From: Piliocolobus tephrosceles
Taxonomy: Eukaryota; Chordata; Mammalia; Primates; Cercopithecidae
Direction of reading: 5' to 3'
Length of the DNA: 64,000 bases
Assembly (NCBI RefSeq): GCF_002776525.5
Contig: NC_045449.1
Span: 5,052,835-5,116,834, forward strand
Part shown: in pieces, positions 56,205-64,000 of the stretch
Position numbering within the stretch: the stretch's first letter is position 1
How the letters are laid out: the number at the start of each line of letters is the position of its first letter
Position numbers and translations under genes: made by a program
The notes under the pieces: generated by a model
Told to the model about the DNA's origin: nothing
Database searches by the model: none
The model's input: only the letters and a program-made list of their open reading frames with translations

Positions 56205-56505
56205 TGTTTTATTTTTTATTTTTTAAGACAGAGTCTCACTCTGTCGCCCAGTCTGGAGTGCCGTAGCACGATCTCGGCTCACTGCAACCTCTGCCTTCCT
56301 GGTTCAAGCGATTCTCTGGCCTCAGTCTCCCAAGTAACTGGGACTACAGGCACATGCCCCCACGCCCGGCTAATTTTTTGTATTTTTAGTAGAGACGGGG
56401 TTTCACCGTGTTAGCCAGGATGGTCTCGATCTCCTGACCTCGTGATCTGCCTGCCTTGGCCTCCCAAAGTGCTGGGATTACAGGTGTGAGCCACCGCGCC
56501 TGGCC
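56205..56505 (-). repeat. Alu: AluY/S-like, minus strand
   Basis: AGACAGAGTCTCACTC start, CCGCGCCTGGCC end; flanks share TTAGTTAATATT. Confidence 0.94.
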
Positions 56506-57090
56506 TGGATTAGTTAATATTCTAAATGTGAAATAGTGATGACTTTTTCCACTGTGTTTGCAATTGTGTGTCACTTTTTGCCTTAGTGCTCTTTATAAAA
56601 AGGCAGGTGAAGCTAGCCCTATTTCTCTGAGTGTGCAGCTATGACCTAGAGATTACTCTAGGCTTCATGTAACAAACCTGACTGCAGTGATTTACCAAAA
56701 TAGGAGTTCGTTTTTCTCCCAGAACACGAACTCCAAAGGTAGATACCCTAGGCCTGGTTGCGTTGGTTCCATGATGTCAACAATGCCTCAAACTCCTTCA
56801 GCCCTTCTGTTCTTTCATCCTTAGCATATGGTTTTCAACTTAATCTTTGCCTCAGCTGAAAAATAGCTGCTTCTCCTTCAGTCTGCATCAGAAAAGCAAA
56901 AGTTTTCTAGAACTACCCAGCATATCCCCCTCACTTTGTTGACCAAGTGTGTGGTCACTCATAACTACAAGGGAAACTGGACAATGTAGTTTTAAAATTG
57001 CGCACACTGACTTCCCAAAGAAAATTGGAGTCTTACCAGTAAGGACGAAGGAGTGGAAATTAATGGGAAATCAACAGGGTCTGTCACATA
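56506..57090. other. Unique intronic sequence
   Basis: Nothing recognised. Confidence 0.5.
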
Positions 57091-57240
57091 AGGTTTTTTT
57101 TTTTTTTGACATACTTAAGCTTGAGTGCAGTGGCGCAATCTCGGCTCACTGCAACCTCCGCCTCCTGGGTTCAGGCAATTGTCTTGCCTTTGCCTCCCAA
57201 GTAGCTGGGACCACAGATATGTGCCATCACACCCAGATAA
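57091..57240 (-). repeat. Alu: Alu fragment, minus strand
   Basis: T tail, then GAGTGCAGTGGCGCAATCTC to CATCACACCCAGATAATC; 5'-truncated. Confidence 0.88.
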
Positions 57241-57275
57241 TCTTTTCTGTTCCTTTTCCCTTTCCCTTCCCTTCT

Positions 57276-57541
57276 CTTTTTTTGAGACAGAATCTCACTC
57301 TGTCACCCAGGCTGGAGTGCAGTAGCACGATCTAGGCTCACTGCAACCTCCACCTCCCAGGTTCAAGTGATCCTCCTGCCTCAGCCTCCCCAGTAGCTGG
57401 GATTACAGGTGCCCACCACCACTCCTGGCTAATTTTCGTAATTTTGGTAGAGACGGGGTTTCACCTCGTTGGCCAAACTGATCTCGAACTCCTGACCTCA
57501 AGTGATCCTCCTGCTTCTGCCTCCCAAAGTGCTGGGATTAA
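57276..57541 (-). repeat. Alu: AluS-like, minus strand, cut at the right
   Basis: GAGACAGAATCTCACTC start; stops at GTGCTGGGATTA where a young Alu joins. Confidence 0.92.
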
Positions 57542-57869
57542 TTTTTCTTTTTTCTTTTTTTGTTTTTTGTTTGTTTTTTTTTTTTGGAGACGGAGTCTCG
57601 CTCTGTCCCCGGGCTGGAGTGCAGTGGCCGGATCTCAGCTCACTGCAAGCTCCGCCTCCCGGGTTTACGCCATTCTCCTGCCTCAGCCTCCGGAGTAGCT
57701 GGGATTACAGGCCTCCGCCACCTCGCCCGGCTAGTTTTTTTTGTATTTTTTAGTAGAGATGGGGTTTCACAGTGTTAGCCAGGATGGTCTCGATCTCCTG
57801 ACCTCGTGATCCGCCCGTCTCTGCCTTCCAAAGTGCTGGGATTACAGGCTTGAGCCACCACGCCCGGCC
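57542..57869 (-). repeat. Alu: AluYR-type, minus strand
   Basis: Long T/G tail, GAGACGGAGTCTCGC start, CTTGAGCCACCACGCCCGGCC end. Confidence 0.94.
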
Positions 57870-57879
57870 CTCTTTGTTT

Positions 57880-58169
57880 TTTTTTTTGAGACAGAGCTTT
57901 GCTCTGTCGCCCAGGCTGGAATACAGTGGCGTGATCTCGGCTCACTGCAACCTCTGTCTCCTGGGTTCAAGTGATTCTCCTGCCTCAGCCTCCCGAGTAG
58001 CTGGGACTACAGGTGCCTGCCACCATGCCCAGCTAATTTTTGTATTTTTAGTAGAGACGGGGTTTCACCTTGTTGGTCAGGCTGGTCTCGAACTCCTCAC
58101 CTCAGGTGATCCACCTGCTTTGGCCTCCCAAAGTGCTGGGATTACAGGCATGAGCCACCGTACCTGGCA
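57880..58169 (-). repeat. Alu: AluS-like, minus strand
   Basis: GAGACAGAGCTTTGCTC start, CACCGTACCTGGCA end. Confidence 0.94.
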
Positions 58170-58306
58170 ATTTTTCTCTCTTTGGTAGAGATGGGGTTTT
58201 GCCATGTCAGCCAGGCTGGTTTCGAAATCCTGGCTTCAAGTGATCCTCCTGTCTACCTCCCACAGTGCTAGGATTACAGGTGTGTGAGAGCCACTAAGCC
58301 CCACCA
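58170..58306 (-). repeat. Alu: Alu monomer fragment, minus strand
   Basis: TTGGTAGAGATGGGGTTTTGCC to GAGCCACTAAGCCCCACC; one arm only. Confidence 0.85.
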
Positions 58307-58489
58307 TGTTTTAGGATTATATCAAAGAGAAAGCCATTTTTTAAGGAGCTTCTAGAGTTTGCCTCAAGTTACAGTCTTGGGTTTTAGTAAACTAGTCCAG
58401 AAATATATCCCTTTTCTCACACTTTCAGGTAGTGGGATTGGGGTGACATACTATATTTTCCTTGGGAACCATAGTATATGTCTAAGAAC

Positions 58490-58645
58490 ATAGATTTTGG
58501 AGTTGGCCTTAAGTTTGAATTCTAGCTTTGCTTCATTCTGGGCGTGAAACATTGGCCAGACTAGTTAACCTTTCCTAAGATTCTCTCATTCATAAAATAA
58601 TACATGACACAGGTTTATTGTGAAGATTAGAAGTGATGATTTAAA
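58490..58645 (+). repeat. MIR: MIR
   Basis: AAGTTTGAATTCTAGCTTTGC, GTTAACCTTTCCTAAGATTC and GGTTTATTGTGAAGATTAGA follow the MIR core; about 175 bp upstream of exon 4. Confidence 0.85.
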
Positions 58646-58819
58646 GCCCTTATTTCTGTATATCATAAGAACTACAACTAGTTTGTTTTGTTTTTTAGTG
58701 AATTAAACATTGTCCAGAAATTAGACGTAAGCTTTTTATATAACTTTAAAAATTTTCGTGTGCCGGGTTTTTTTTTTTTCATAATGCTTAGATGTGAAAT
58801 ATGTGGTGATGTTTTGTAG

Positions 58820-58980
58820 AAACAGTTCGTGACTATGAGCACCAGTTCCACCTTAGGCTGGAGCAGGAGCGAGCGCAGTGGGCACAGTATAGAGAATCCG
58901 CAGAGAGGGAAATAGCTGACTTAAGAAGAAGGCTGTCTGAAGGTCAAGAGGAGGAAAATTTAGAAAATGAAATGAAAAAG
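58820..58980 (+). CDS. RABEP1: RABEP1 exon 4 (rabaptin-5 residues ~123-176)
   Basis: Coding exon of 161 bp, phase 1 in and phase 0 out. It completes a Glu codon and reads TVRDYEHQFHLRLEQER, then a strongly charged helical stretch ending NLENEMKK. This extends the N-terminal coiled coil: Leu, Trp and Tyr fall in core-like positions among Arg and Glu, and there is an acidic run (EEEN) near the end. The acceptor is weak in pyrimidines (GATGTTTTGTAG) but lies downstream of a long T tract at about 58768-58780. The donor is AAAAAG|GTATGA. The exon is flanked by unique intron, with a MIR about 175 bp upstream. The match to rabaptin-5 is unambiguous. Confidence 0.97.
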
Positions 58981-59400
58981 GTATGAAGGAATGTGTTCAT
59001 CTGTAGAAATATTTGAATTCAAATGCAAAGTGCTCTAATATTGTTGTGTAATAGAAAGTAATAGAAGTACTTTGATATTTCCTGTGAGAGTAATTATTTG
59101 GACACAGACCTAAACATAGTACTAAATAATGTTGTATCTGTGGCTAACTCTGTCATCTTCTTCAAAGTTTTGATCAAATGTCACTACTTCATGGGGTTTA
59201 TCCCGACCATCTGCCATTTAACATCGCAACCTGCCAACTTCCCTCTGCCGCCTGTCACTACTCTGGTCTCCCTTATCCTTCTCTAGTTTTTCTCTTTCCA
59301 TAGGACATATTTCCTTATACTATACAGAGTTCACCTATTGTGTTTATTGTTTACTGTCTTTCTTTCCTTGCTAAAATATAAGCTCTATGAAGGCAAGAGT

Positions 59401-59429
59401 TTCTCTTTCTTTCTCTCTCTCTTTTTTTT
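59401..59429. repeat. CT/T-rich simple tract
   Basis: TTTCTCTTTC, CTCTCTCT then T9. Confidence 0.8.
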
Positions 59430-59939
59430 TAATAGATTCGGGGGAACATGTGCTTGTTTTTTATTTGTATATCCTAAATGCTTAGCATAGTGTCTAGGAG
59501 ATAGGTGCTTGAATTCCTAAGTATCAGTTGAGTGGGTATTGTTGCTTTTTGCTTGATGACTGTGTTTAAAGCGAAGTTCTACAATAGTTGTTAGTTTTCC
59601 TTCTTTCTCAGTGTCCTTTGGTTTCTGTGTACCACACATTATGTACCCCATATGCTTGAACGTAATACCATATAATACTTGAACATAAGGCAACTAAATG
59701 TAAAGTGAGATGTTTTATCATTGAGAAAATATTAAAAGCTTTTGAGCCAGTTTAATTAAATGAACTTTTACATTATTTTATATGCATACACATATTTAAA
59801 ATCACATTATATAAAACAATTAGTAATTGATTTTTCTTTTCAATTGAATTTATCATGCCTTTTTGGTTCTTAATTCTTAGTTCATTCTTCAAATGTATGT
59901 GTATTCATGATTTCCACAATCTTTTATTTTTTTAGAACT

Positions 59940-60300
59940 GTTTTTGATTATCTGAAAAATTGGGAAGATAGTTCCTATATACTCCATGCCTAGTTTCCCC
60001 TGTTGTTAATATTTTACATTAGCATGGTACATTTGTCACAGCTAATAAGCCCGTATCAATTTATTCTTATTACCTAAGTCCATTTTTGTATTCAGATTGC
60101 ATTAGTTTTTACCTAATGTCCTTTTTTTTTCTGTTCTAGGATCCCATCCAGGATACCACATTGCATTTAGTCATGTCTCCTTAGGTTCCTCTTGGCTGTG
60201 ACAGTTTCTCAGATTTTCCTTGTTTTTAATGACCTTTCTGTCATTTTTAAAAGTGCTCTTTAAAGGTTTTGTTTATGATGACATTCAGCACTTGGAATTG
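59940..60300. repeat. Old L1-like repeat fragment
   Basis: CCTAGTTTCCCCTGTTGTTAA, TAGGATCCCATCCAGGATAC, CATTGCATTTAGTCATGTCTC and CTGTGACAGTTTCTCAG are phrases of the same old repeat seen in part at 22975-23400. Confidence 0.65.
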
Positions 60301-61038
60301 TGAAGTCATATTTATATTAATAAATAACTTGATTTGTGATCAATTCTTTGTTTCCTCCCTCCTTCTTTTTCCCTGTTGTTTTTTATCAGATGACTTTTAT
60401 CAGCATCCTAAACTAGCCTTGACTGAGATATTTTAACTTGTCTTTTCCAAGTAGTATTTAATTCAAAATAAAATAAATGATGACTTTGTAAGGACCTGAA
60501 AACAAAGTGAATCTGAACCCCTGTTTTTTGAGGGATATGTGTTTTGGGGAAAATCCACCTCACGTTTGGGCATTTATGATATTTTTCCCTATTGTGCACA
60601 ACTTAGGATAAGTTTGCACTCATTTAAATTCAGTGAATTAGGTTTTCAGTTTCCCTAGAAGGAAAAAAGCCAACTTTTTGAGCCTGCCTTTGTTTCTCTG
60701 CGTGTAAGTGTATGTATATATAAGAAATGAAAATTCGTTTTCTCACCAGTTTACTAGTTTATGTAAGTTGGTTCCTTTTAATCCATGTTTTTGAGAATGG
60801 ACTTTGGAAAACAATGATAGTTTTAAGGGTCATTCTATGGGTTTGTTTCATTTAGATGGTAAAAGTAAAATAATATTTACTCTGTTTAATTGGATGGAGG
60901 CCTTTTTATAGCAACATAATTTTCTAACATTTTGGAAAACACATCATTCTATTTTGGGTGTTTATAATCAGCCCTTTCATTATTCATAAATTATTGTCTC
61001 ATAAACTTAGTAACCCAGGAATTTAAAAAATTATTATA
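60301..61038. other. Unique intronic sequence
   Basis: Nothing recognised. Confidence 0.5.
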
Positions 61039-61341
61039 GGCTGGGCGCGGTAGCTCACGCCTGTAATCCCAGCACTTTGGGAGGCCGAGGCAGGCGGATC
61101 ATGAGGTCAGGAGATTGAGACCATCCTGGCTCACACTGAAACCCTGTCTCTACTAAAAATAAAAATAAAAAAAATTAGCCGGGTGTGGTGGCGGGTGTCT
61201 ATAGTCCCAGGTACTCGGGAGGCTGAGGCAGGAGAATAGCGTGAACCTGGGAGGCAGAGCTTGCGTAAGCCGAGATCACGCCACTGCACTCCAGCCTGGG
61301 TGACAGAGCGAGACTCCGTCTCAAAAAAAAAAAAAAAAAAA
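61039..61341 (+). repeat. Alu: AluY-like, plus strand
   Basis: GGCTGGGCGCGGTAGCTCACG start, A20 tail; AAATTATTAT-type flanks on both sides. Confidence 0.94.
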
Positions 61342-61649
61342 TTTATTATGTGTATTTCCTTTTATATATTGGATATTTTCTTAATTGATGAAGAAGTCAA
61401 ATTTGTTTTAATCAATCAGTTTTCCCATTCCCAAATTCTAAATGGAATATTTGGGAAAACTTCAATTATACCTTGACGTTCAAAGTAATGCACTATTTGA
61501 AAGTTAGACATTAATTCAGTTTTGTGAATGTTAATATAGTGCCTGGTCGAGTTACTTGTTATACTAAGTTTTAGCAAATGGAAGGGTTAGAGTTTCTTAG
61601 GAAAGCAGTAAATGAATAAGTCGTGGCATTTAATTCTTTTTAACCATAG

Positions 61650-61769
61650 GCCCAAGAAGATGCTGAGAAACTTCGGTCTGTTGTGATGCCAATGGAAAAA
61701 GAAATTGCAGCTTTGAAGGATAAACTGACAGAGGCTGAAGACAAAATTAAAGAGCTGGAGGCCTCAAAG
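61650..61769 (+). CDS. RABEP1: RABEP1 exon 5 (rabaptin-5 residues ~177-216)
   Basis: Coding exon of exactly 120 bp (40 codons), phase 0 on both sides. It reads AQEDAEKLRSVVMPM, then a Lys/Glu heptad stretch ending KIKELEASK. The single Pro after VVM probably marks a break or stutter in the coiled coil. The acceptor is TTTTTAACCATAG. The donor is AAG|GTTATG, which departs from the GTAAGT consensus at +3 to +6 and looks weak. Because the exon is symmetric, skipping it would remove 40 residues without changing frame. The next rabaptin-5 residues (VKELNHYL in the protein as I recall it) are not found downstream, so exon 6 lies beyond base 64000. The exon is very secure; the donor position is secure because it fits the known protein. 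Confidence 0.96.
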
Positions 61770-61910
61770 GTTATGAAACATTGTAATCCATTTGCTTGAA
61801 ACCCAAGATTCTGCCCCAGTACCATGAACAAAATTAGAATCAGTAATAGGGAAAAAAACCCTGTCATTTAGACTATGCATCTTAAGAGTCTTTATTTACA
61901 ATGCAAAAAA

Positions 61911-62206
61911 CTGCCATGCACGGTGACTCACGCCTGTTATCCCAGCACTTGGGGAGGCTGAGGTGGGCGGATCACCTGAGGTTGGGAGTTTGAGACCAGT
62001 CTGACCAGCATGGAGAAACCCCATCTCTACTAAAAATACAAATTAGCCAGGCATGGTGGCCCATGACTGTAGTCCTGGCTACTCCCAGCCTCAGGAGACT
62101 CAGGCAGGAGAATCACTTGAAGCCGGGTGGCGGAGGTTGCAGTGAGCCGGGATTGTGCCATTGTGCTCCAGCCTGGGCAACAGGAGTGAAATTCCGTCTC
62201 AAAAAA
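61911..62206 (+). repeat. Alu: AluS-like, plus strand
   Basis: ACTGCCATGCACGGTGACTCACG start, CTCAAAAAAGAAATAG end; 139 bp after exon 5. Confidence 0.92.
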
Positions 62207-62513
62207 GAAATAGTAATAAATAAATTTAAATAAAAAAACTGCTTTGAGATGGTTTTGCTCTTATGGACATTTAAAATAATCACAATAATGGTGTTTTATC
62301 ACAAATGGCTGCTTTGTCACAAAGTTAGTGTTCATTTTCTTAAGAAAATGAGACCCCGTCTCATTCATTTTCCTATTAAGGAAAATAAACTGTTCAAAGT
62401 TGACTTTGTTTTCTGATGGCAGCTCCAGCATTGATGTTTTAGAGATGATGTAGCTATGGTATTGCTGAATTTGTTGGCCATAAAGACGCAGCAAAAGAAT
62501 TAAAGTAGGAACA

Positions 62514-62803
62514 GGCCAGGTGTTGCGGCTCACGCCTGTAATCCCAATACTTGAGGAAGCCAAGGCAGGAGAATTGCTTGCACCCAGGAATTTAAGACCA
62601 GCCTGGGCAACATAGTGAGACTCACGTCTCCACAAAAAATTTTCAGAAAATTAGCCAGACGTGATGGTGCATGCCTGTTGTCCCACCTACTTGGAGACTG
62701 AGATGGGAGGATTACTTGAGCCCAGGAGTTTGAGACTACAGTGAACTGGCACTCCAGACTGGGTGACAGAGTGAGACCCTGTTCCCCACACCCAAAAAAA
62801 AGG
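62514..62803 (+). repeat. Alu: AluJ-like, plus strand
   Basis: GGCCAGGTGTTGCGGCTCACG start, CCCAAAAAAAAGG end. Confidence 0.92.
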
Positions 62804-63002
62804 AAGAAAGTAGGAACAAAAGAAGCAATGAGAGAATAAGCAAAAGCAATATAAAAATAAATGGGAATTTATTAGTAGTCTTGGTAAATGTAAACCAATA
62901 CCTATGTTTAAAAGAGATTATCACATTGGATTATAAAAATCTAACTTTATATTACTTGTAAGAGCTATGCCTAAAGTCAAACCACAAGGTAAGATTGAAA
63001 AT

Positions 63003-63159
63003 ATTAGCCAGCCATAGTGGTGTGAGCCTGTGGTCCCATCTACTTGAGAGGCTGAGATGGGAGAATTACTTCAACGCAAAAGGTTGAGGTTGCAGTGAGC
63101 CATGATCATGCCGCTACACTCCAGCCTAGGTGATAGAGTGAGACTCTGTCTTAAAAGAA
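63003..63159 (+). repeat. Alu: Alu right-arm fragment, plus strand
   Basis: ATATTAGCCAGCCATAGTGG to GACTCTGTCTTAAAAGAA. Confidence 0.9.
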
Positions 63160-63441
63160 GGCTGGGCGCGGTGGCTCATGCCTGTAATCCCAGCACTGTG
63201 GGAGGCTGAGGTGGGTGGATCACCTGAGGTCAGGAGTTCGAGACCAACCTGGCCAACATGGCGAAACCCTGTCTCTACTAAAAATACAAAAATTAGCCAG
63301 GCATGGTGGCACACGCCTGTAGTCCCTTCTATTTGGGAGGCTGAGGCAGGAGAATTTCTTGAACCCGGGAGGTGGAGGTGGTTGTAGTGAGCTGAGACCG
63401 CACCACTGCACTCCAGCGTGGGCGACAAAAAAAAAAAAAAA
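63160..63441 (+). repeat. Alu: AluS-like, plus strand
   Basis: GGCTGGGCGCGGTGGCTCATG start, A15 tail; inserted at the tail of the previous fragment. Confidence 0.94.
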
Positions 63442-63868
63442 GAAAAGAAAAAAGATTGAAAATAAAGGGATAAAAGTATACCATGTAAATTCGAACCAAA
63501 AGAAAGCTGCTATAGCAAGTGTAGTATCACAAAGATAGGATAAGGGGGAAAAGCCACTAATAGAGATAAAGAAGGATCCTATCTAAAAAACAGTTCATAA
63601 GTAAGATGTAATAGTTATGAACTTGAATGCACCTTACATAGTCATGAAATGCATGAACTAATAATGACAATTACAAGAGAAACTGACATTCACAAATATA
63701 GTAGCAGATTAAAATTGACCTTTAGAGAATACAATCGGAAAAAATTATTAGTAAAGCTATAGACATTTTGAACTATCAGGTTAATAATTTAGTTGTAGTT
63801 GACGCACACAACTTGGTATCCAAGAACAAGATGGTATCACATACAGTACTAGAATGTAGTAGTTAACA
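63442..63868. other. Unassigned intronic sequence
   Basis: AT-rich, possibly old L1 (ACTTGAATGCACCTTACATAG); not certain. Confidence 0.4.
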
Positions 63869-63975
63869 GCTCAGCATTTGGTAGCCTGGGTTACCTTGGG
63901 TAAATTACTTAATCATACTGTACTTTGATTTTCTCAACTGTGAAATGGGGATAATAAGCCCACCTTAATAGTCAC
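63869..63975 (+). repeat. MIR: MIR fragment
   Basis: GGGTAAATTACTTAATCATAC, GATTTTCTCAACTGTGAAATG and GGGGATAATAAGCCC follow MIR text. Confidence 0.8.
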
Positions 63976-64000
63976 CATCTGGCTATTATGAGGAACATAT

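Larger units (their letters stand above)
55216..58819 (+). other. RABEP1: RABEP1 intron 3 (3.6 kb)
   Basis: GTAAAG donor to GTTTTGTAG acceptor. It holds a cluster of seven minus-strand Alu units and a MIR fragment. The unique parts (55216-55654, 55964-56204, 56506-57090) show nothing I recognise. Confidence 0.93.
58981..61649 (+). other. RABEP1: RABEP1 intron 4 (2.7 kb)
   Basis: GTATGA donor to AACCATAG acceptor. It is mostly unique, AT-rich sequence, with a CT/T-rich tract near 59400-59430, an old repeat at about 59940-60300 and one plus-strand Alu. Confidence 0.93.
61770..64000 (+). other. RABEP1: RABEP1 intron 5, 5' portion
   Basis: Starts at the weak GTTATG donor and runs off the window. 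It contains four Alu units and a MIR-like piece at the very end. No exon 6 was found. Confidence 0.88.

Noticed and set aside
1..64000. Endogenous retrovirus or LTR elements
   Set aside because: No LTR pair, primer-binding site or gag/pol/env remnant recognised. The one candidate (39950-40580) could not be assigned.
1..64000. tRNA, snoRNA, snRNA or microRNA genes
   Set aside because: No A/B box pair outside Alus, no box C/D or H/ACA arrangement, and no convincing hairpin seen by eye. A covariance-model search would be decisive and could not be run.

Overview
This window is primate nuclear DNA, most probably from an Old World monkey. Two things support this. The four coding exons match rabaptin-5 (RABEP1) residue for residue as I recall that protein. 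At least nine Alu copies carry features I associate with the cercopithecoid AluYR lineage: a right end reading CTTGAGCCACCGC and a middle reading GGCTAGTTTTTTGTA. The species cannot be fixed further from sequence alone.

The window lies inside one plus-strand gene, RABEP1. Its first exon (initiator Met and the first ~12 codons) and promoter are upstream of base 1. Four internal coding exons are present: 31961-32089, 55012-55215, 58820-58980 and 61650-61769. They total 614 bp, about 1 percent of the window, and encode residues ~12-216 of an ~862-residue coiled-coil effector of Rab5 and Rab4 on early and recycling endosomes. The phases join cleanly (1, 1, 0, 0). The rest is intron: the 3' part of intron 1 (to 31960), intron 2 (22.9 kb), intron 3 (3.6 kb), intron 4 (2.7 kb) and the start of intron 5.

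The introns are packed with transposable elements. I count about 75 Alu copies or fragments, several L1 copies, Tigger-type and MER5-type DNA transposons, and MIR fragments. Intron 1 holds a Russian-doll locus (5.6-10.55 kb): an antisense L1 split by a Tigger2 copy, which is itself split by five Alu copies and an L1 3' end. It also holds a ~280-bp segment at 28020-28304 whose diverged second copy sits inside a Tigger-like element at 29531-30091. Intron 2 is dominated by sense-strand L1 from 36.9 to 49 kb, riddled with Alus. Unique stretches are mainly 1.56-3.6, 20.1-22.4, 23.7-24.9, 28.3-29.3, 30.6-31.5, 34.5-36.4, 52.6-53.8 and 58.9-61.0 kb.

I found no second protein-coding gene, RNA gene, CRISPR array or endogenous retrovirus. 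Nearly every open frame outside the four exons is translated Alu or L1. There are two runs of N (8910-8919 and 51053-51152). The most interesting observations are the duplicated segment with weak inverted ends, the nested Tigger2 locus with a gap that hides transposon sequence, two Alus at one target site, and splice or polyadenylation candidates around the exons.
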